Below, in pieces: positions 51,770-60,505 of a stretch of 64,000 bases of DNA (the first letter of the stretch is position 1; each line of letters opens with the position of its first letter). Both the position numbers and the translations under genes were made by a program. The notes under the pieces were generated by a model. The model worked only from the letters and a program-made list of their open reading frames with translations, was not told where the DNA came from and ran no database searches. Source of the DNA: an uncultured Propionivibrio sp. (GTDB lineage Bacteria > Pseudomonadota > Gammaproteobacteria > Burkholderiales > Rhodocyclaceae); assembly GCF_963666255.1 (NCBI RefSeq), contig NZ_OY762656.1, forward strand, positions 124,001 through 188,000, read 5' to 3'.

Positions 51770-52432
51770 TTAGAACGGCAACGCCGACATGAAGAAACGC
51801 GCGAGCCAGCCCATCACCTGGGCTTCGCTGATTACGCCGCGCTCCTTGTATTCGATCCGCGCGTCGGCGACCTGCGACGAACTGATCGTATTGGCCGAAT
51901 TGATGTAATACGGATTGACGATCCCGGACAGGCGGATGTACTCGGTATTGTCGCCGATCGCCACCTGTTTCTCACCCGAGACAAGCAGGTTGCCGTTTCC
52001 CAGCACCTCGATCACGGTCACGGTGATCGACCCGGTAAACACGTTGTTGGCCGCCGCTTCACCCTTGCCGTCGAGGCTGTGGGCGCTGCTCGCCGAAAGG
52101 TTCAACCCCTGCAGGCTCTTGCCCGGCAACCCGGCGACCGTCGGAATCGAAGCCGCTGTGCTGCTGCTGCGGCTGGCCTTGGTATTCGACTTGCTCGAAG
52201 CATTGTTCGCCTCGGCAATCGCGATCGTCATCGTGTCGCCGACATAGCGGGCGCGCCGGTCCTCGAACAGCGTACGCGAGAAGCCCGGCTGATAAATGCT
52301 CCCTGTCGCCGCCAAATTGTCCGGCCGCGGCTGGGGCCGGGCCGTCATCGGCTGGTGGACATTGGTCGGAGGCACGGTGGTGCAGGCGCCCAGTAACACG
52401 GACAGCAGCACGATCGGAAAGAATTTACGCAT
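51770..52432 (-). CDS. flgH: flagellar L-ring lipoprotein FlgH
   Basis: 220 residues; the second ATG (52432) is preferred because AAGGGG lies six bases upstream of it and abuts the first (52438). Lipobox L-L-G-A-C gives a lipidated Cys; later S-L-F-E-like [14 protein letters not shown] and the N-Q-x-x-x-x-S-G-I-V-N-P pattern fit FlgH. Outer-membrane L ring. Confidence 0.97.
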   Translation of the reverse strand: MRKFFPIVLLSVLLGACTTVPPTNVHQPMTARPQPRPDNLAATGSIYQPGFSRTLFEDRRARYVGDTMTIAIAEANNASSKSNTKASRSSSTAASIPTVAGLPGKSLQGLNLSASSAHSLDGKGEAAANNVFTGSITVTVIEVLGNGNLLVSGEKQVAIGDNTEYIRLSGIVNPYYINSANTISSSQVADARIEYKERGVISEAQVMGWLARFFMSALPF

Positions 52433-52442
52433 CTTCATCCCC

Positions 52443-53225
52443 TTACAGTTGCGACAGCCGCGCCAGCATCTGATCCGAAGTCGAAATCGCCTTGGAATTG
52501 AGTTCGTACGCTCGCTGCGTCTGAATCATGCTGACCAGCTCCTCGGCAACGTTAACGTTCGAGGTTTCCACATAGCGCTGGCTCAGCGAACCGGCACCGT
52601 TGCTACCCGGCGTATTCGGCGTCGGCGCGCCGCTCGACGCGGTTTCCAGGAACAGGTTTTCGCCGATGCTCTGCAGCCCGCCGACGTTCACAAAAGTCGC
52701 CACCTGCAGCGTTCCGACCTGCGTCGTCGCCGGTGATCCGGGCTGCGTGACAGTGACGATACCGTCCTTCGAGATCGTCACCGACAGCGCATTCGAGGGA
52801 ATCGTCACGCTCGGCTGCACCGGATAGCCGCTGGAGGTCACGAGTTGCCCCTGGTTGTCCTTCTGAAACGAGCCGTCGCGCGTGTAGGCGGTCGTGCCGT
52901 CCGGCAGCAGCACCTGCAGGAAGCCGGCACCATCGATCGCCACATCGAGATCGTTGCCTGTCTGCTGCAACGCACCTTGCGTATGGATGCGCGCCACAGC
53001 GACCGGCCGGACCCCGGTACCCAGCTGCAACCCGCTCGGAATCTGGCTCGTCTGCGACGACTGCGCTCCCGGCTGCCGGATCGTCTGGTACAGCAGATCT
53101 TCGAATACCGGACGCGCGCGCTTGAATCCGTTCGTGGACACGTTCGCCATGTTGTTGGCGATCACATCCATGCTGGTCTGCTGCGCGTCCAGCCCGGTTC
53201 TGGCAATCCAAAGGGAGCGGATCAT
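52443..53225 (-). CDS. flgG: distal rod protein FlgG
   Basis: 260 residues. N-terminus [12 protein letters not shown] and [13 protein letters not shown]-terminus [17 protein letters not shown]. Forms the distal rod. Seventeen bases after flgF. Confidence 0.98.
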   Translation of the reverse strand: MIRSLWIARTGLDAQQTSMDVIANNMANVSTNGFKRARPVFEDLLYQTIRQPGAQSSQTSQIPSGLQLGTGVRPVAVARIHTQGALQQTGNDLDVAIDGAGFLQVLLPDGTTAYTRDGSFQKDNQGQLVTSSGYPVQPSVTIPSNALSVTISKDGIVTVTQPGSPATTQVGTLQVATFVNVGGLQSIGENLFLETASSGAPTPNTPGSNGAGSLSQRYVETSNVNVAEELVSMIQTQRAYELNSKAISTSDQMLARLSQL

Positions 53226-53242
53226 GTGTCTGCGGTCCTATT

Positions 53243-53986
53243 TCAACTGTTCAACGAAAGAATCTGGCCTGCCTTGGCAGCGTTGGCATCAGCCGATTGA
53301 AGCATCTTGATCTGCATTTCGAACTGGCGGGCCAGACTGATCATGCTGACCATCGAATCGACGGGGTTCACGTTGCTCCCTTCCAGAGCCTCGGGCGCCA
53401 GACGTACCGTCGGATCGGCATCCGCGGGCTGCCCGTTGCTGGTACGGAAGAGCCCGTCGTCGCCGCGTACCAGCGTGTTCTCCGGCGGATTGACGAGCTT
53501 CAGGCGCCCGACGACATTGACATTGTTCGGCACGCCGAACACCGGCACTGCCGAAACGGTCCCGTCCGGCGAAATCGTCACCCGGTTGTCGGGCGGCAAG
53601 GCGATCGGCCCGGCTTCGCCAATCACATTCAACCCGCTCGCGGTCTGCAATTGCCCGTTGGCGCTGATCTGCAGGTTGCCGGCGCGCGTATAGGCCTCGC
53701 GCCCGTCCGGCGTCTCAACCGCCAGCCAGCCTGCGCCCTGCACGGCGACATCGAGCGAACGCCCGGTCGCCATCATCGGCCCCTGGTCGAAGACATTCGT
53801 CACCGAGGCATCGACGACGAACGCCCGGGTCGGCACACCATCGCCCTGCACCGGAACCGCGCGGAACTTGTGCTCCATCGCGCGATAGCCAGTTGTCGAG
53901 GCATTCGCGAGATTGTGCGCGACGCCCGCCTGTTGCAGGAAGGCGTGCTTCGCGCCGGTCATCGCGGTGTAGATCAGGCGGTCCAT
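53243..53986 (-). CDS. flgF: proximal rod protein FlgF
   Basis: 247 residues, M-D-R-L-I-Y-T-A-M-T-G-A start and L-A-N-A-S-T-T-G-Y-R-A; C-terminus S-M-V-S-M-I-S-L-A-R-Q-F-E. Rod component between FlgE and FlgG genes, canonical order. Confidence 0.97.
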   Translation of the reverse strand: MDRLIYTAMTGAKHAFLQQAGVAHNLANASTTGYRAMEHKFRAVPVQGDGVPTRAFVVDASVTNVFDQGPMMATGRSLDVAVQGAGWLAVETPDGREAYTRAGNLQISANGQLQTASGLNVIGEAGPIALPPDNRVTISPDGTVSAVPVFGVPNNVNVVGRLKLVNPPENTLVRGDDGLFRTSNGQPADADPTVRLAPEALEGSNVNPVDSMVSMISLARQFEMQIKMLQSADANAAKAGQILSLNS

Positions 53987-54013
53987 GTGGTCTCCAGCGT
54001 CCCGTCAGCGTGC

Positions 54014-55630
54014 TCAGCGCAGATTCACGATCGTCTGCATGATCGAATCCTGCGTCTTGATCGACTGCGCATTCGCCTGGTAGTTGCGCTGCTGCGTGAT
54101 CATGTTGACGAGTTCCGCCGTCAGATCGACGTTCGACTCTTCAACCGCAGACGCCTGCAGCACGCCAAGACTCGAGGTTCCCGGCGCACCGACCGTTGCC
54201 TGTCCGGAGGTAGAGGTCTCAACCCACTGGTTGCCGCCAACCGGCGCCAGACCGTTCGGATTGGTAAAGTTCGCGAGCGCCACCTGCCCGAGGTCACGCG
54301 ACTGGCCGTTGCTGTAGTTGCCGCGGATCGTGCCATCGTTCGCCACAGCCACGCCGGTCAGGCGCCCCGAGGTATACCCGTCCTGTTCCAGGCGGTTCGC
54401 GCCAAAGGCGCTACCGTACTGCGAACTGCCGGTAAAGTCGATTTGAAAGGTCAGCGGCGTTGTCGCACTGTTCGTCTTGCCGAGCGCGGAGGTGATGCCC
54501 GCCAAGTCGATCGACACATCAAGCAGTCCGTTATTGGCGACTGTCGTGTCAAGCTTGCCGCTTGTCGTAAACTGCAGCGTCGAGTTGGTCAGCGTCACGC
54601 CTGCATCCGAGGTGCCGTCGACCCCTGCGTGGATTTCCCATTGACCCTTGGTCGCATCGGACGCAGCCGTCGCCGACGTCAGCGCCGTCTGCGCGGAAGC
54701 CGCGGCAGTCGCGGCTGTTCCCGCGTCAACGATGGCGTTGGCATCGGTTTGCGCAGCCAGAGCATCGTTGAGTGCCTGTTGTGTCAAAGCCGTCGACCCC
54801 GCTGTATCGGCCGCCTGCGCCGCCGCTACAAGGCTGTTCGCCGCGTTCTGCGCGGCGGTCGCGTTCGCCGCCGAATAGCTCGCCGCCGCCGCATCCGCAG
54901 CAGTCTTAAGCGTGGCCGCAGCAGCGGTCGTGGCGTTGACCTTCGCACCGGTCTTCACAGCATACAGCGACAGCGTGTGCGCATTGCCGAGCGAGTCGTA
55001 AATGGACAAGGCCGTCGTCCAGTTGTAGTTCGCAGGATCCGGCGACCAGGTGTTTGGCGACGACGTGCTTCCGGCAGTCAGCGCCGAACCCGACACCCAG
55101 GTCGTCGCCGCTTTGCGCGAATCGAGGTTGACCACCGCCTTGACGCCCTTGAACGAGCCAGAACCCGCCCCCGTGGCCACCGGTGTCTGGTCAGCCGCAT
55201 CGAGTTGCAGCGCCACCGGAGAGGATTGCACCACCTTGCCGGTCGCGTCGGCCGGGTAACCGGTCAACTGGCGGTTCTTGTCGTCAACGATGTAGCCGCT
55301 GCTATCCAGGTGAAACTGGCCGTTGCGGCTGTAGCTGATCACGCCGTTCGTGCTCATCCGGAAAAACCCGCCGCCGTTAATCGCGATGTCCAGCGGATTG
55401 TTCGTCGACGTGATGTTGCCGGTCGTGAAATTCTGCTGGATCGCCTGAATCGCTGTCCCGATGCCAATCGACGAAGACCCTGCACCCGACAACGAATTGG
55501 CATACATGTCGGCAAAATGCGTGCTCCCGGTCTTAAAACCGACCGTCGAAGCGTTCGCCACGTTGTTGCTGGTCACGTCGAGCGCCCGCGACGAGGCGTT
55601 GAGACCGCTGAGTGCTTGCTGGAAGGACAT
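54014..55630 (-). CDS. flgE: flagellar hook protein FlgE, with Ala-rich insert
   Basis: 538 residues, well above the roughly 400 of enteric FlgE. The N-terminus M-S-F-Q-Q-A-L-S-G-L, the N-N-V-A-N-A-S-T-V-G-F segment and the C-terminal E-L-V-N-M-I-T-Q-Q-R-N-Y-Q-A-N-A-Q are diagnostic. The extra length is mainly an Ala-rich, helix-prone stretch at residues about 231-329 inserted in the exposed domain just before Q-W-E-I-H-A. The hook monomer is exported and assembled under the FlgD cap. Confidence 0.96.
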   Translation of the reverse strand: MSFQQALSGLNASSRALDVTSNNVANASTVGFKTGSTHFADMYANSLSGAGSSSIGIGTAIQAIQQNFTTGNITSTNNPLDIAINGGGFFRMSTNGVISYSRNGQFHLDSSGYIVDDKNRQLTGYPADATGKVVQSSPVALQLDAADQTPVATGAGSGSFKGVKAVVNLDSRKAATTWVSGSALTAGSTSSPNTWSPDPANYNWTTALSIYDSLGNAHTLSLYAVKTGAKVNATTAAAATLKTAADAAAASYSAANATAAQNAANSLVAAAQAADTAGSTALTQQALNDALAAQTDANAIVDAGTAATAAASAQTALTSATAASDATKGQWEIHAGVDGTSDAGVTLTNSTLQFTTSGKLDTTVANNGLLDVSIDLAGITSALGKTNSATTPLTFQIDFTGSSQYGSAFGANRLEQDGYTSGRLTGVAVANDGTIRGNYSNGQSRDLGQVALANFTNPNGLAPVGGNQWVETSTSGQATVGAPGTSSLGVLQASAVEESNVDLTAELVNMITQQRNYQANAQSIKTQDSIMQTIVNLR

Positions 55631-55645
55631 GCGCTACTCCCGAAA

Positions 55646-56332
55646 CTAGAGAACCTGATACACGTTCGTGAAATCGACTTTTCCGAGCGATCCGAGATCA
55701 AGCTGGAAGCCGGTACTGGTGCGAACAAGAGCAGAAACCGTGCCAAGTTGCAGCGTCTTCGCACCCACTGCCGTGGTGCCCTGCTTCGCGTCGACCTTGA
55801 ATGTATAGGTGCCGTCAGGGGCCGTCGTTTCGCTGTCGATCTTGCCGTCCCAGGCGAAATCGACCACCCCCGCGCTCTGTGCGCCGAGATCTTCGGTCTT
55901 GACCACGTTGCCTTTCGAATCAAGGATGCTGACCGTGACGCTGTCCGCCTTGCCGTCGAGATTGATCGCGCCGTAGGCGGCGCCGCTCGACAGGGTCAGC
56001 TCCGAACCCGGCACCATCACGTGCTTGCCAATCATCGTTGCCGCCTGTTCGGCTTGCGTGCTGGCAAGGCTCGTTACCAGGGAGCTGAGCGTCGTGTTGA
56101 GCTTCTCGATCCCGGTCACTGTATTGATCTGGGCCAACTGCGACGTGAACTCCGCGTTGTCCATCGGATTCAGCGGGTCCTGGTTCCTGAGTTGCGTGAC
56201 CAGCAGCTTCAGGAAACGGTTCTGTTGCTCATCGACGGCAGACGTTGTCGTCGAACTGCTTTTCCCGGCCGCGTTGATCGAGGCAAAAATATCGGCGGCA
56301 CTGGACGTCGAAGTGGACTGGACTGTAGACAC
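55646..56332 (-). CDS. flgD: flagellar hook cap protein FlgD
   Basis: 228 residues from a GTG start preceded by AGGAGAC. F-L-K-L-L-V-T-Q-L-R-N-Q-D-P-L-N-P-M-D is the FlgD hallmark; the C-terminal half is the FlgD Ig-like/tudor region with Y-T-F-K-V-D-A. Needed for hook assembly, then lost. Confidence 0.97.
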   Translation of the reverse strand: MSTVQSTSTSSAADIFASINAAGKSSSTTTSAVDEQQNRFLKLLVTQLRNQDPLNPMDNAEFTSQLAQINTVTGIEKLNTTLSSLVTSLASTQAEQAATMIGKHVMVPGSELTLSSGAAYGAINLDGKADSVTVSILDSKGNVVKTEDLGAQSAGVVDFAWDGKIDSETTAPDGTYTFKVDAKQGTTAVGAKTLQLGTVSALVRTSTGFQLDLGSLGKVDFTNVYQVL

Positions 56333-56358
56333 GATAGTCTCCTGAAATATTCAATCAA

Positions 56359-56763
56359 TCACTGGCCAAGCGTCAGCGTCTTCAGCAGCATCTGCTTGGC
56401 GGTATTCATCACATCGGCATTGGTCTGGTAGGAACGCGAGGCCGAGATCATATTGACCATCTCGTCGACCACGCTGACATTCGGATACATCACATAGCCC
56501 ATGTCATTGGCGGCGGGATTGCGCGGGTCATAGACCATCCGCCCGGGGCTGGCATCCTCGACCACCTGTTTGACGCGCACCCCCTGTTCGGCCGAGCCAC
56601 CGACCGGCGTCGCCTCGAAGACGACCTGCTTCGCCTTGTACGGCTTGCCGTCCGGACCAGCGATGCTGTCGGCGTTGGCCAGGTTGCTGGCCACCGCGTT
56701 CAGGCGCATACCCTGCGCCGTAAGAGCGCTACCGGCAATATTGAAGACGTTGAATACGCTCAT
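56359..56763 (-). CDS. flgC: proximal rod protein FlgC
   Basis: 134 residues: [39 protein letters not shown]. Canonical FlgC, five bases after flgB. Confidence 0.98.
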   Translation of the reverse strand: MSVFNVFNIAGSALTAQGMRLNAVASNLANADSIAGPDGKPYKAKQVVFEATPVGGSAEQGVRVKQVVEDASPGRMVYDPRNPAANDMGYVMYPNVSVVDEMVNMISASRSYQTNADVMNTAKQMLLKTLTLGQ

Positions 56764-56768
56764 GATGT

Positions 56769-57170
56769 TCAGCTCTGCATCGCTGCCGTCAGCAACTTGA
56801 TCTGGTGAGTCAGAAAGGTCAGTCCGGCTTCATACTGAATCGCATTCTCCGCAAATTGGCCCCGCTCGATATCCATATCGACGGTGTTGCCATCCGCCGC
56901 CCCCTGTGCCGGTGTCCGGTACATCAGCCGCGCGGCACCCGCATCGGCCGTTCCGTCAAGATGCCGTGACGAAGTGCGCGACACCTTCAGGTCCGCGCTG
57001 CTTCGTCCGGCGACGGCATCCTTCAGCGCGCTCGCAAAATCGAAATCCCGCGCCTTGTAGTTTGGCGTGTCGGCGTTGGCGATATTGGCCGCAAGGATCT
57101 GCTGCCGGTAGGCACGCAGGCCAACGGCTTTTTCCTGAAACGCAAAGGCCTCGTCAATTTTGCTGAGCAC
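56769..57170 (-). CDS. flgB: proximal rod protein FlgB
   Basis: 133 residues from a GTG (GGAG seven bases upstream) that gives the usual N-terminus L-S-K-I-D-E-A-F; a longer upstream reading has no family support. [15 protein letters not shown] is the FlgB hallmark. First gene of the flgB-flgJ operon, with a sigma-54-type promoter 38 bases upstream. Confidence 0.96.
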   Translation of the reverse strand: MLSKIDEAFAFQEKAVGLRAYRQQILAANIANADTPNYKARDFDFASALKDAVAGRSSADLKVSRTSSRHLDGTADAGAARLMYRTPAQGAADGNTVDMDIERGQFAENAIQYEAGLTFLTHQIKLLTAAMQS

Positions 57171-57207
57171 GGCATCACTCCAGTACGAACAATCACGCGC
57201 CCTCCGA

Positions 57208-57223
57208 TGCAATTCCCATGCCA
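57208..57223 (-). promoter_or_regulatory. sigma-54 promoter of the flgB operon
   Basis: On the minus strand TGGCATGGGAATTGCA, matching the -24/-12 consensus at every key base with exact spacing. Transcription would start near 57197, 27 bases before flgB. Confidence 0.9.
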
Positions 57224-57286
57224 AGAAGATAGTTCCCCACAGACACTGGGCCGCGACATAGGCCGGAGGCGGCGAACAGGCAAATT

Positions 57287-57301
57287 CGGCAAATATTGCC
57301 G
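57287..57301. promoter_or_regulatory. short inverted repeat upstream of flgA
   Basis: CGGCAA-ATA-TTGCCG, a perfect 6+6 inverted repeat in the flgB/flgA divergent region, about 64 bases before the flgA start. It could be an operator; no regulator is identified. Confidence 0.3.
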
Positions 57302-57364
57302 TGTTCGTTGCCGCGCCACGGCGCGCATCCCCCTGGCTCCCCCACAATCTGGCAAAATGGGGCC

Positions 57365-58072
57365 ATGCGTACCGCCTTCCATTTTTTCCGCCGCCTGCGG
57401 CACCCCTTGTGTGCACTTGCGCTGTTCGCCATCAGTACGACCGCCGCGCTGGCGCAAGTCTCGCCGCTTACCAGCGCGCTTGAGGATTTCGTGCGCACCC
57501 AAACACAGGGACTGCCGGGAAAGGTCAACTACGCGATCACCCCGATCGACAGCCGAACGCAGCTTGCACCGTGTCAAGTATTCGAACCCTTCCTGCCGCA
57601 GGGCGCAAAATTGTGGGGACGGACCAACATTGGCGTCCGCTGCCTCGGCCCTGCCTCTTGGACCATCTACGTCCCGGTTCAGGTCAGCGTCAGCGGCAAC
57701 TATCTCGTCTCCTCGCGTAATCTCCCCGGCGGCAGCCTGATCGGGCCGGGCGACATCGCCGTGCGGACCGGAGATCTCAGCACCCTGCCGACCAGCATCC
57801 TGACCGACAGCGCGCAAGCCCTGGGCAAGACCCTGAAAAATGGCATCGCCGGCGGACAACCGCTACGCAGCGACCTGTTGATTGCCCCGTGGGCCGTCCA
57901 GCAGGGCCAGACAGTCAAGACCGTCTCCAGCGGCCCAGGCTTTTCCGTCAGCAGTGATGGCAGAGCGCTGAATAACGCGGCGGATGGGCAAATCGTACAG
58001 GTACGGACACCCAGCGGCCAGACCGTCAGCGGTATCGCCCGCCCGGGGGGGATCGTCGAAGTCTCCCATTAG
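57365..58072 (+). CDS. flgA: P-ring assembly chaperone FlgA
   Basis: 235 residues from the ATG after GGGG (M-R-T-A-F-H). A signal peptide (about 1-32, ending A-L-A) targets the periplasm. The SAF-domain C-terminal region has G-S-L-I-G-P-G-D-I, G-Q-P-L-R-S-D-L-L and G-Q-I-V-Q-V-R-T-P-S-G-Q-T-V-S-G. Helps FlgI assemble. Diverges from flgB. Confidence 0.95.
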   Translation: MRTAFHFFRRLRHPLCALALFAISTTAALAQVSPLTSALEDFVRTQTQGLPGKVNYAITPIDSRTQLAPCQVFEPFLPQGAKLWGRTNIGVRCLGPASWTIYVPVQVSVSGNYLVSSRNLPGGSLIGPGDIAVRTGDLSTLPTSILTDSAQALGKTLKNGIAGGQPLRSDLLIAPWAVQQGQTVKTVSSGPGFSVSSDGRALNNAADGQIVQVRTPSGQTVSGIARPGGIVEVSH

Positions 58073-58085
58073 CGGAAAAAAATGC

Positions 58086-58112
58086 TAAAGTTCCGGCTGT
58101 CGTAGCCGTTAG
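58086..58112 (+). promoter_or_regulatory. sigma-28 (FliA) promoter of flgMN
   Basis: TAAAGTTC, 11 bases, GCCGTTAG: 13 of 16 positions match the enteric consensus with exact spacing. It lies in the flgA-flgM gap, 35 bases upstream of flgM. Confidence 0.88.
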
Positions 58113-58146
58113 GGCAGGAAAGCAGCATACCACTTGGGGCATTTCC

Positions 58147-58431
58147 ATGAAGATCGAAGGATCGACTAAATTTGTTGGCACATCGCTCGTCAAAGAGACG
58201 CGAAGCTCGCCGACGCAAAAGGCGACCTCCGCTCGCAGTGACGATGTCCAACTGAGCACGCTGTCCTCGCAGCTTCGCGGCGTGGACGACGGCTACGCCT
58301 TCGACGCGGCCCGGGTCGAGGAAATCAAGCAAGCCATCACCGACGGCCAGTTCAAGATCAATCCTGAAGCAATCGCCGATCGACTGATCGCCTCCGCCAA
58401 GGAATTCATTGATTCGAACAAGCGAGCCTAG
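58147..58431 (+). CDS. flgM: anti-sigma-28 factor FlgM
   Basis: 94 residues. N-terminal unstructured half; C-terminal FliA-binding helices R-V-E-E-I-K-Q-A-I and G-Q-F-K-I-N-P-E-A-I-A. Holds FliA inactive until exported through the finished hook. Its own sigma-28 promoter makes a feedback loop. Confidence 0.95.
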   Translation: MKIEGSTKFVGTSLVKETRSSPTQKATSARSDDVQLSTLSSQLRGVDDGYAFDAARVEEIKQAITDGQFKINPEAIADRLIASAKEFIDSNKRA

Positions 58432-58433
58432 CA

Positions 58434-58922
58434 TTGGCGGTTCAATCGAGTCCATCTTCCCGGCTGCTTCAAACGCTCACCAGCGAATCCGAGCTGGTTT
58501 CCCTGTTCATTTCGCTGCTTGAGAAAGAGCAGGCAAGCCTTGTTGAAGGCCAGACCGAGACGCTTCCGCAAATCGCCGAAGAGAAAGGCCGGGCTGCCGA
58601 CCGACTGACTGCCGTTGGTGACGAACGGAACCGTCTGCTGGCCGAGGAAGGATTGGCCGGAGGCCCCTCGGGCATTGAGGCTTGGTGTGCGCGGCACCCT
58701 CTCGAAAAAAGCATCGTTTCAAAGTGGGCCGAAGTGCTCGACAAAGCCCGGCGCGCCAAGGACCTCAACCAGTTGAATGGCAACCTGATCACGCTACGCA
58801 TGCAGCACACTGCGCGCGCACTTGAGGCCTTGCGCAGTGCCAGTCGCCCCCTCGACCTGTACGGACCGGACGGGCAATCGGCCGGCACCGGCACCGCACG
58901 CCGGATCATCGACAGCGCTTAG
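58434..58922 (+). CDS. flgN: flagellar export chaperone FlgN
   Basis: 162 residues from a TTG start two bases after the flgM stop. All-helical, with F-I-S-L-L-E-K-E-Q-A-S-L-V-E-G and N-L-I-T-L-R-M-Q-H-T-A-R-A-L-E. Chaperone for FlgK and FlgL. It converges on motD; the 61-base gap holds only the 12-base palindrome GGCTCGCGAGCC and no clear terminator. Confidence 0.9.
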   Translation: MAVQSSPSSRLLQTLTSESELVSLFISLLEKEQASLVEGQTETLPQIAEEKGRAADRLTAVGDERNRLLAEEGLAGGPSGIEAWCARHPLEKSIVSKWAEVLDKARRAKDLNQLNGNLITLRMQHTARALEALRSASRPLDLYGPDGQSAGTGTARRIIDSA

Positions 58923-58983
58923 CGCCTGTTTCGGCGGGGCTCGCGAGCCGCGTTGTCGATACGAACGGATGGATCAGACCGCG

Positions 58984-59763
58984 TTACTGCCTCTCTGCGT
59001 CGAGCGAAAGCTCTTTCCCCGCATCCGCTACTGACGAATCGATGCGGATCGTGACACGGCGGTTTCGCGCACGACCCTCCGCGGAGGCATTTGACTCCAC
59101 CGGGCGCGTATCGGCATAGCCGATCGCCGTCAGCCGTTCCGGAAACACACCGGCCTCCGTAAACACGCGTAGCACCGTTGTCGCACGCACTGCCGAAAGC
59201 TCCCAGTTCGACGGAAACTGCGTATTACGGATCGGAATATTATCCGTGTGCCCTTCGATCGTGATCGGAAAATCGGTCGCCACCAGCACATCCGCAATAG
59301 CCCGCATCGCGCGTGCCAACGGCACCTGCAGCAGCGCCTGCCCCGGCGCGAACAGGACGCTGTCGTTGATCTCGATTGTCACGCCCCGGCTGTTCTCGAT
59401 GACACGCACCTTACCCTGCTCGATCAGCGGCGCCATGACCTCCTTGATGTCCTTGGCCACGTTCTTCATCTTGTCGCGTTGCTTCTGCTTCGCGGCGTCT
59501 TGCGCGCGCGAGGTCTGCGTGGCTTTCGAGATGACGGCCATCGGTGGCGTAACAACCTGCACGGCCGGCGAAGTCGAATTGACCTGCACATTGCGGAAGG
59601 CGCTGACCAGCGACTCGCTCAGTACGCGGTACTTGCCTTCATTGACGGTCGAAAGCGCATACATCACGACAAAAAAGGCGAATAGCAGCGTGATGAAATC
59701 AGCATACGAAACCAGCCAGCGTTCGTGATTGTCGTGTTCCTCCTCGGCCTTTCTGCGTGCCAT
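58984..59763 (-). CDS. motD: flagellar stator protein MotB family (MotD type)
   Basis: 259 residues from the ATG one base after the motC stop. One membrane helix with the proton-carrying Asp (Y-A-D-F-I-T-L-L, Asp22), then an OmpA-like peptidoglycan-binding domain with G-H-T-D-N-I-P-I and N-W-E-L-S-A-V-R-A. Anchors the stator to the cell wall. Named motD from its position after fliA and motC as in pseudomonads. Confidence 0.93.
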   Translation of the reverse strand: MARRKAEEEHDNHERWLVSYADFITLLFAFFVVMYALSTVNEGKYRVLSESLVSAFRNVQVNSTSPAVQVVTPPMAVISKATQTSRAQDAAKQKQRDKMKNVAKDIKEVMAPLIEQGKVRVIENSRGVTIEINDSVLFAPGQALLQVPLARAMRAIADVLVATDFPITIEGHTDNIPIRNTQFPSNWELSAVRATTVLRVFTEAGVFPERLTAIGYADTRPVESNASAEGRARNRRVTIRIDSSVADAGKELSLDAERQ

Positions 59764-59764
59764 T

Positions 59765-60505
59765 TCAGAAAATGTACCCCTGGAGGCGGCTTTCGATGAT
59801 CCGCGGATTGTCGCCGCTGGCGATGCCGAGCAAGCCATCGACGATCATTTCGCGCTGCGCGACCATGCGTCCGATATGCGCCTTAAGCTTGTTCGCCATC
59901 GGCAGAAACACGAGATTTGCGAGTCCGACGCCGTATATCGTCGCAACAAAGGCCACAGCGATGCCAGCACCGAGTTTCGATGGATCCGAGAGGTTTTCCA
60001 TCACGTGGATCAGACCCAGCACTGCCCCGAGGATCCCGATCGTCGGCGAATACCCGCCGGCCGCCTCCCAGATCCTTGCCGACAGCTTCATCTGTTCCTC
60101 GAAAGTATTGATTTCGACCTCAAGGACTTCGCGCAGACGTTCGGGTTCCGCCCCGTCAACGAGCAGCTGCAGCCCCTTGCGCATGAAGGCGTCATCGAGT
60201 TGGTTGATGACGTTTTCGAGGGCCAGCAGCCCCTCGCGGCGCGCGATATGCCCCCAGCCGGTCACCTGGCTGATCAGCGCGGCATGGTCGATGACCGGCG
60301 GAATCCAGACCCAGCGCATCATGCGTACGCCACGAATGAACACCGCATAGGGACTCTGCAGCATCACGGCGCCCATCGTCCCGCCGAGTACGATCAGCAA
60401 CGCGGTCGGCTGCGCCAGCGAGCCGACATGGCCGCCTTCGAGAATCTGACCGCCGACAATTGCCGATATCCCGAGGAACAGTCCGAAGAGACTGATCTTA
60501 TCCAT
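59765..60505 (-). CDS. motC: flagellar stator protein MotA family (MotC type)
   Basis: 246 residues from the ATG overlapping the end of fliA by eight bases. Four membrane helices; G-G-Y-S-P-T-I-G-I-L-G-A-V-L-G-L-I-H-V-M carries the conserved Pro of helix 3, and E-P-E-R-L-R-E-V-L lies in the cytoplasmic loop that contacts FliG. With MotD forms a second-type (proton) stator. Confidence 0.94.
   Translation of the reverse strand: MDKISLFGLFLGISAIVGGQILEGGHVGSLAQPTALLIVLGGTMGAVMLQSPYAVFIRGVRMMRWVWIPPVIDHAALISQVTGWGHIARREGLLALENVINQLDDAFMRKGLQLLVDGAEPERLREVLEVEINTFEEQMKLSARIWEAAGGYSPTIGILGAVLGLIHVMENLSDPSKLGAGIAVAFVATIYGVGLANLVFLPMANKLKAHIGRMVAQREMIVDGLLGIASGDNPRIIESRLQGYIF

Noticed and set aside
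49582..51792. Long plus-strand open frame across flgJ and flgI
   Set aside because: Antisense shadow of two clear flagellar genes in GC-rich DNA; no motif. The same applies to 53297-56431 opposite flgF, flgE and flgD.
57171..57416. Longer FlgB reading from 57416
   Set aside because: The added 82 residues have no similarity to FlgB, overlap the flgA region and the sigma-54 promoter, and the GTG at 57170 gives the standard N-terminus with a ribosome site.
58938..58949. Palindrome GGCTCGCGAGCC between flgN and motD as a terminator
   Set aside because: No loop and no T tract on either strand; it may be chance in GC-rich DNA.
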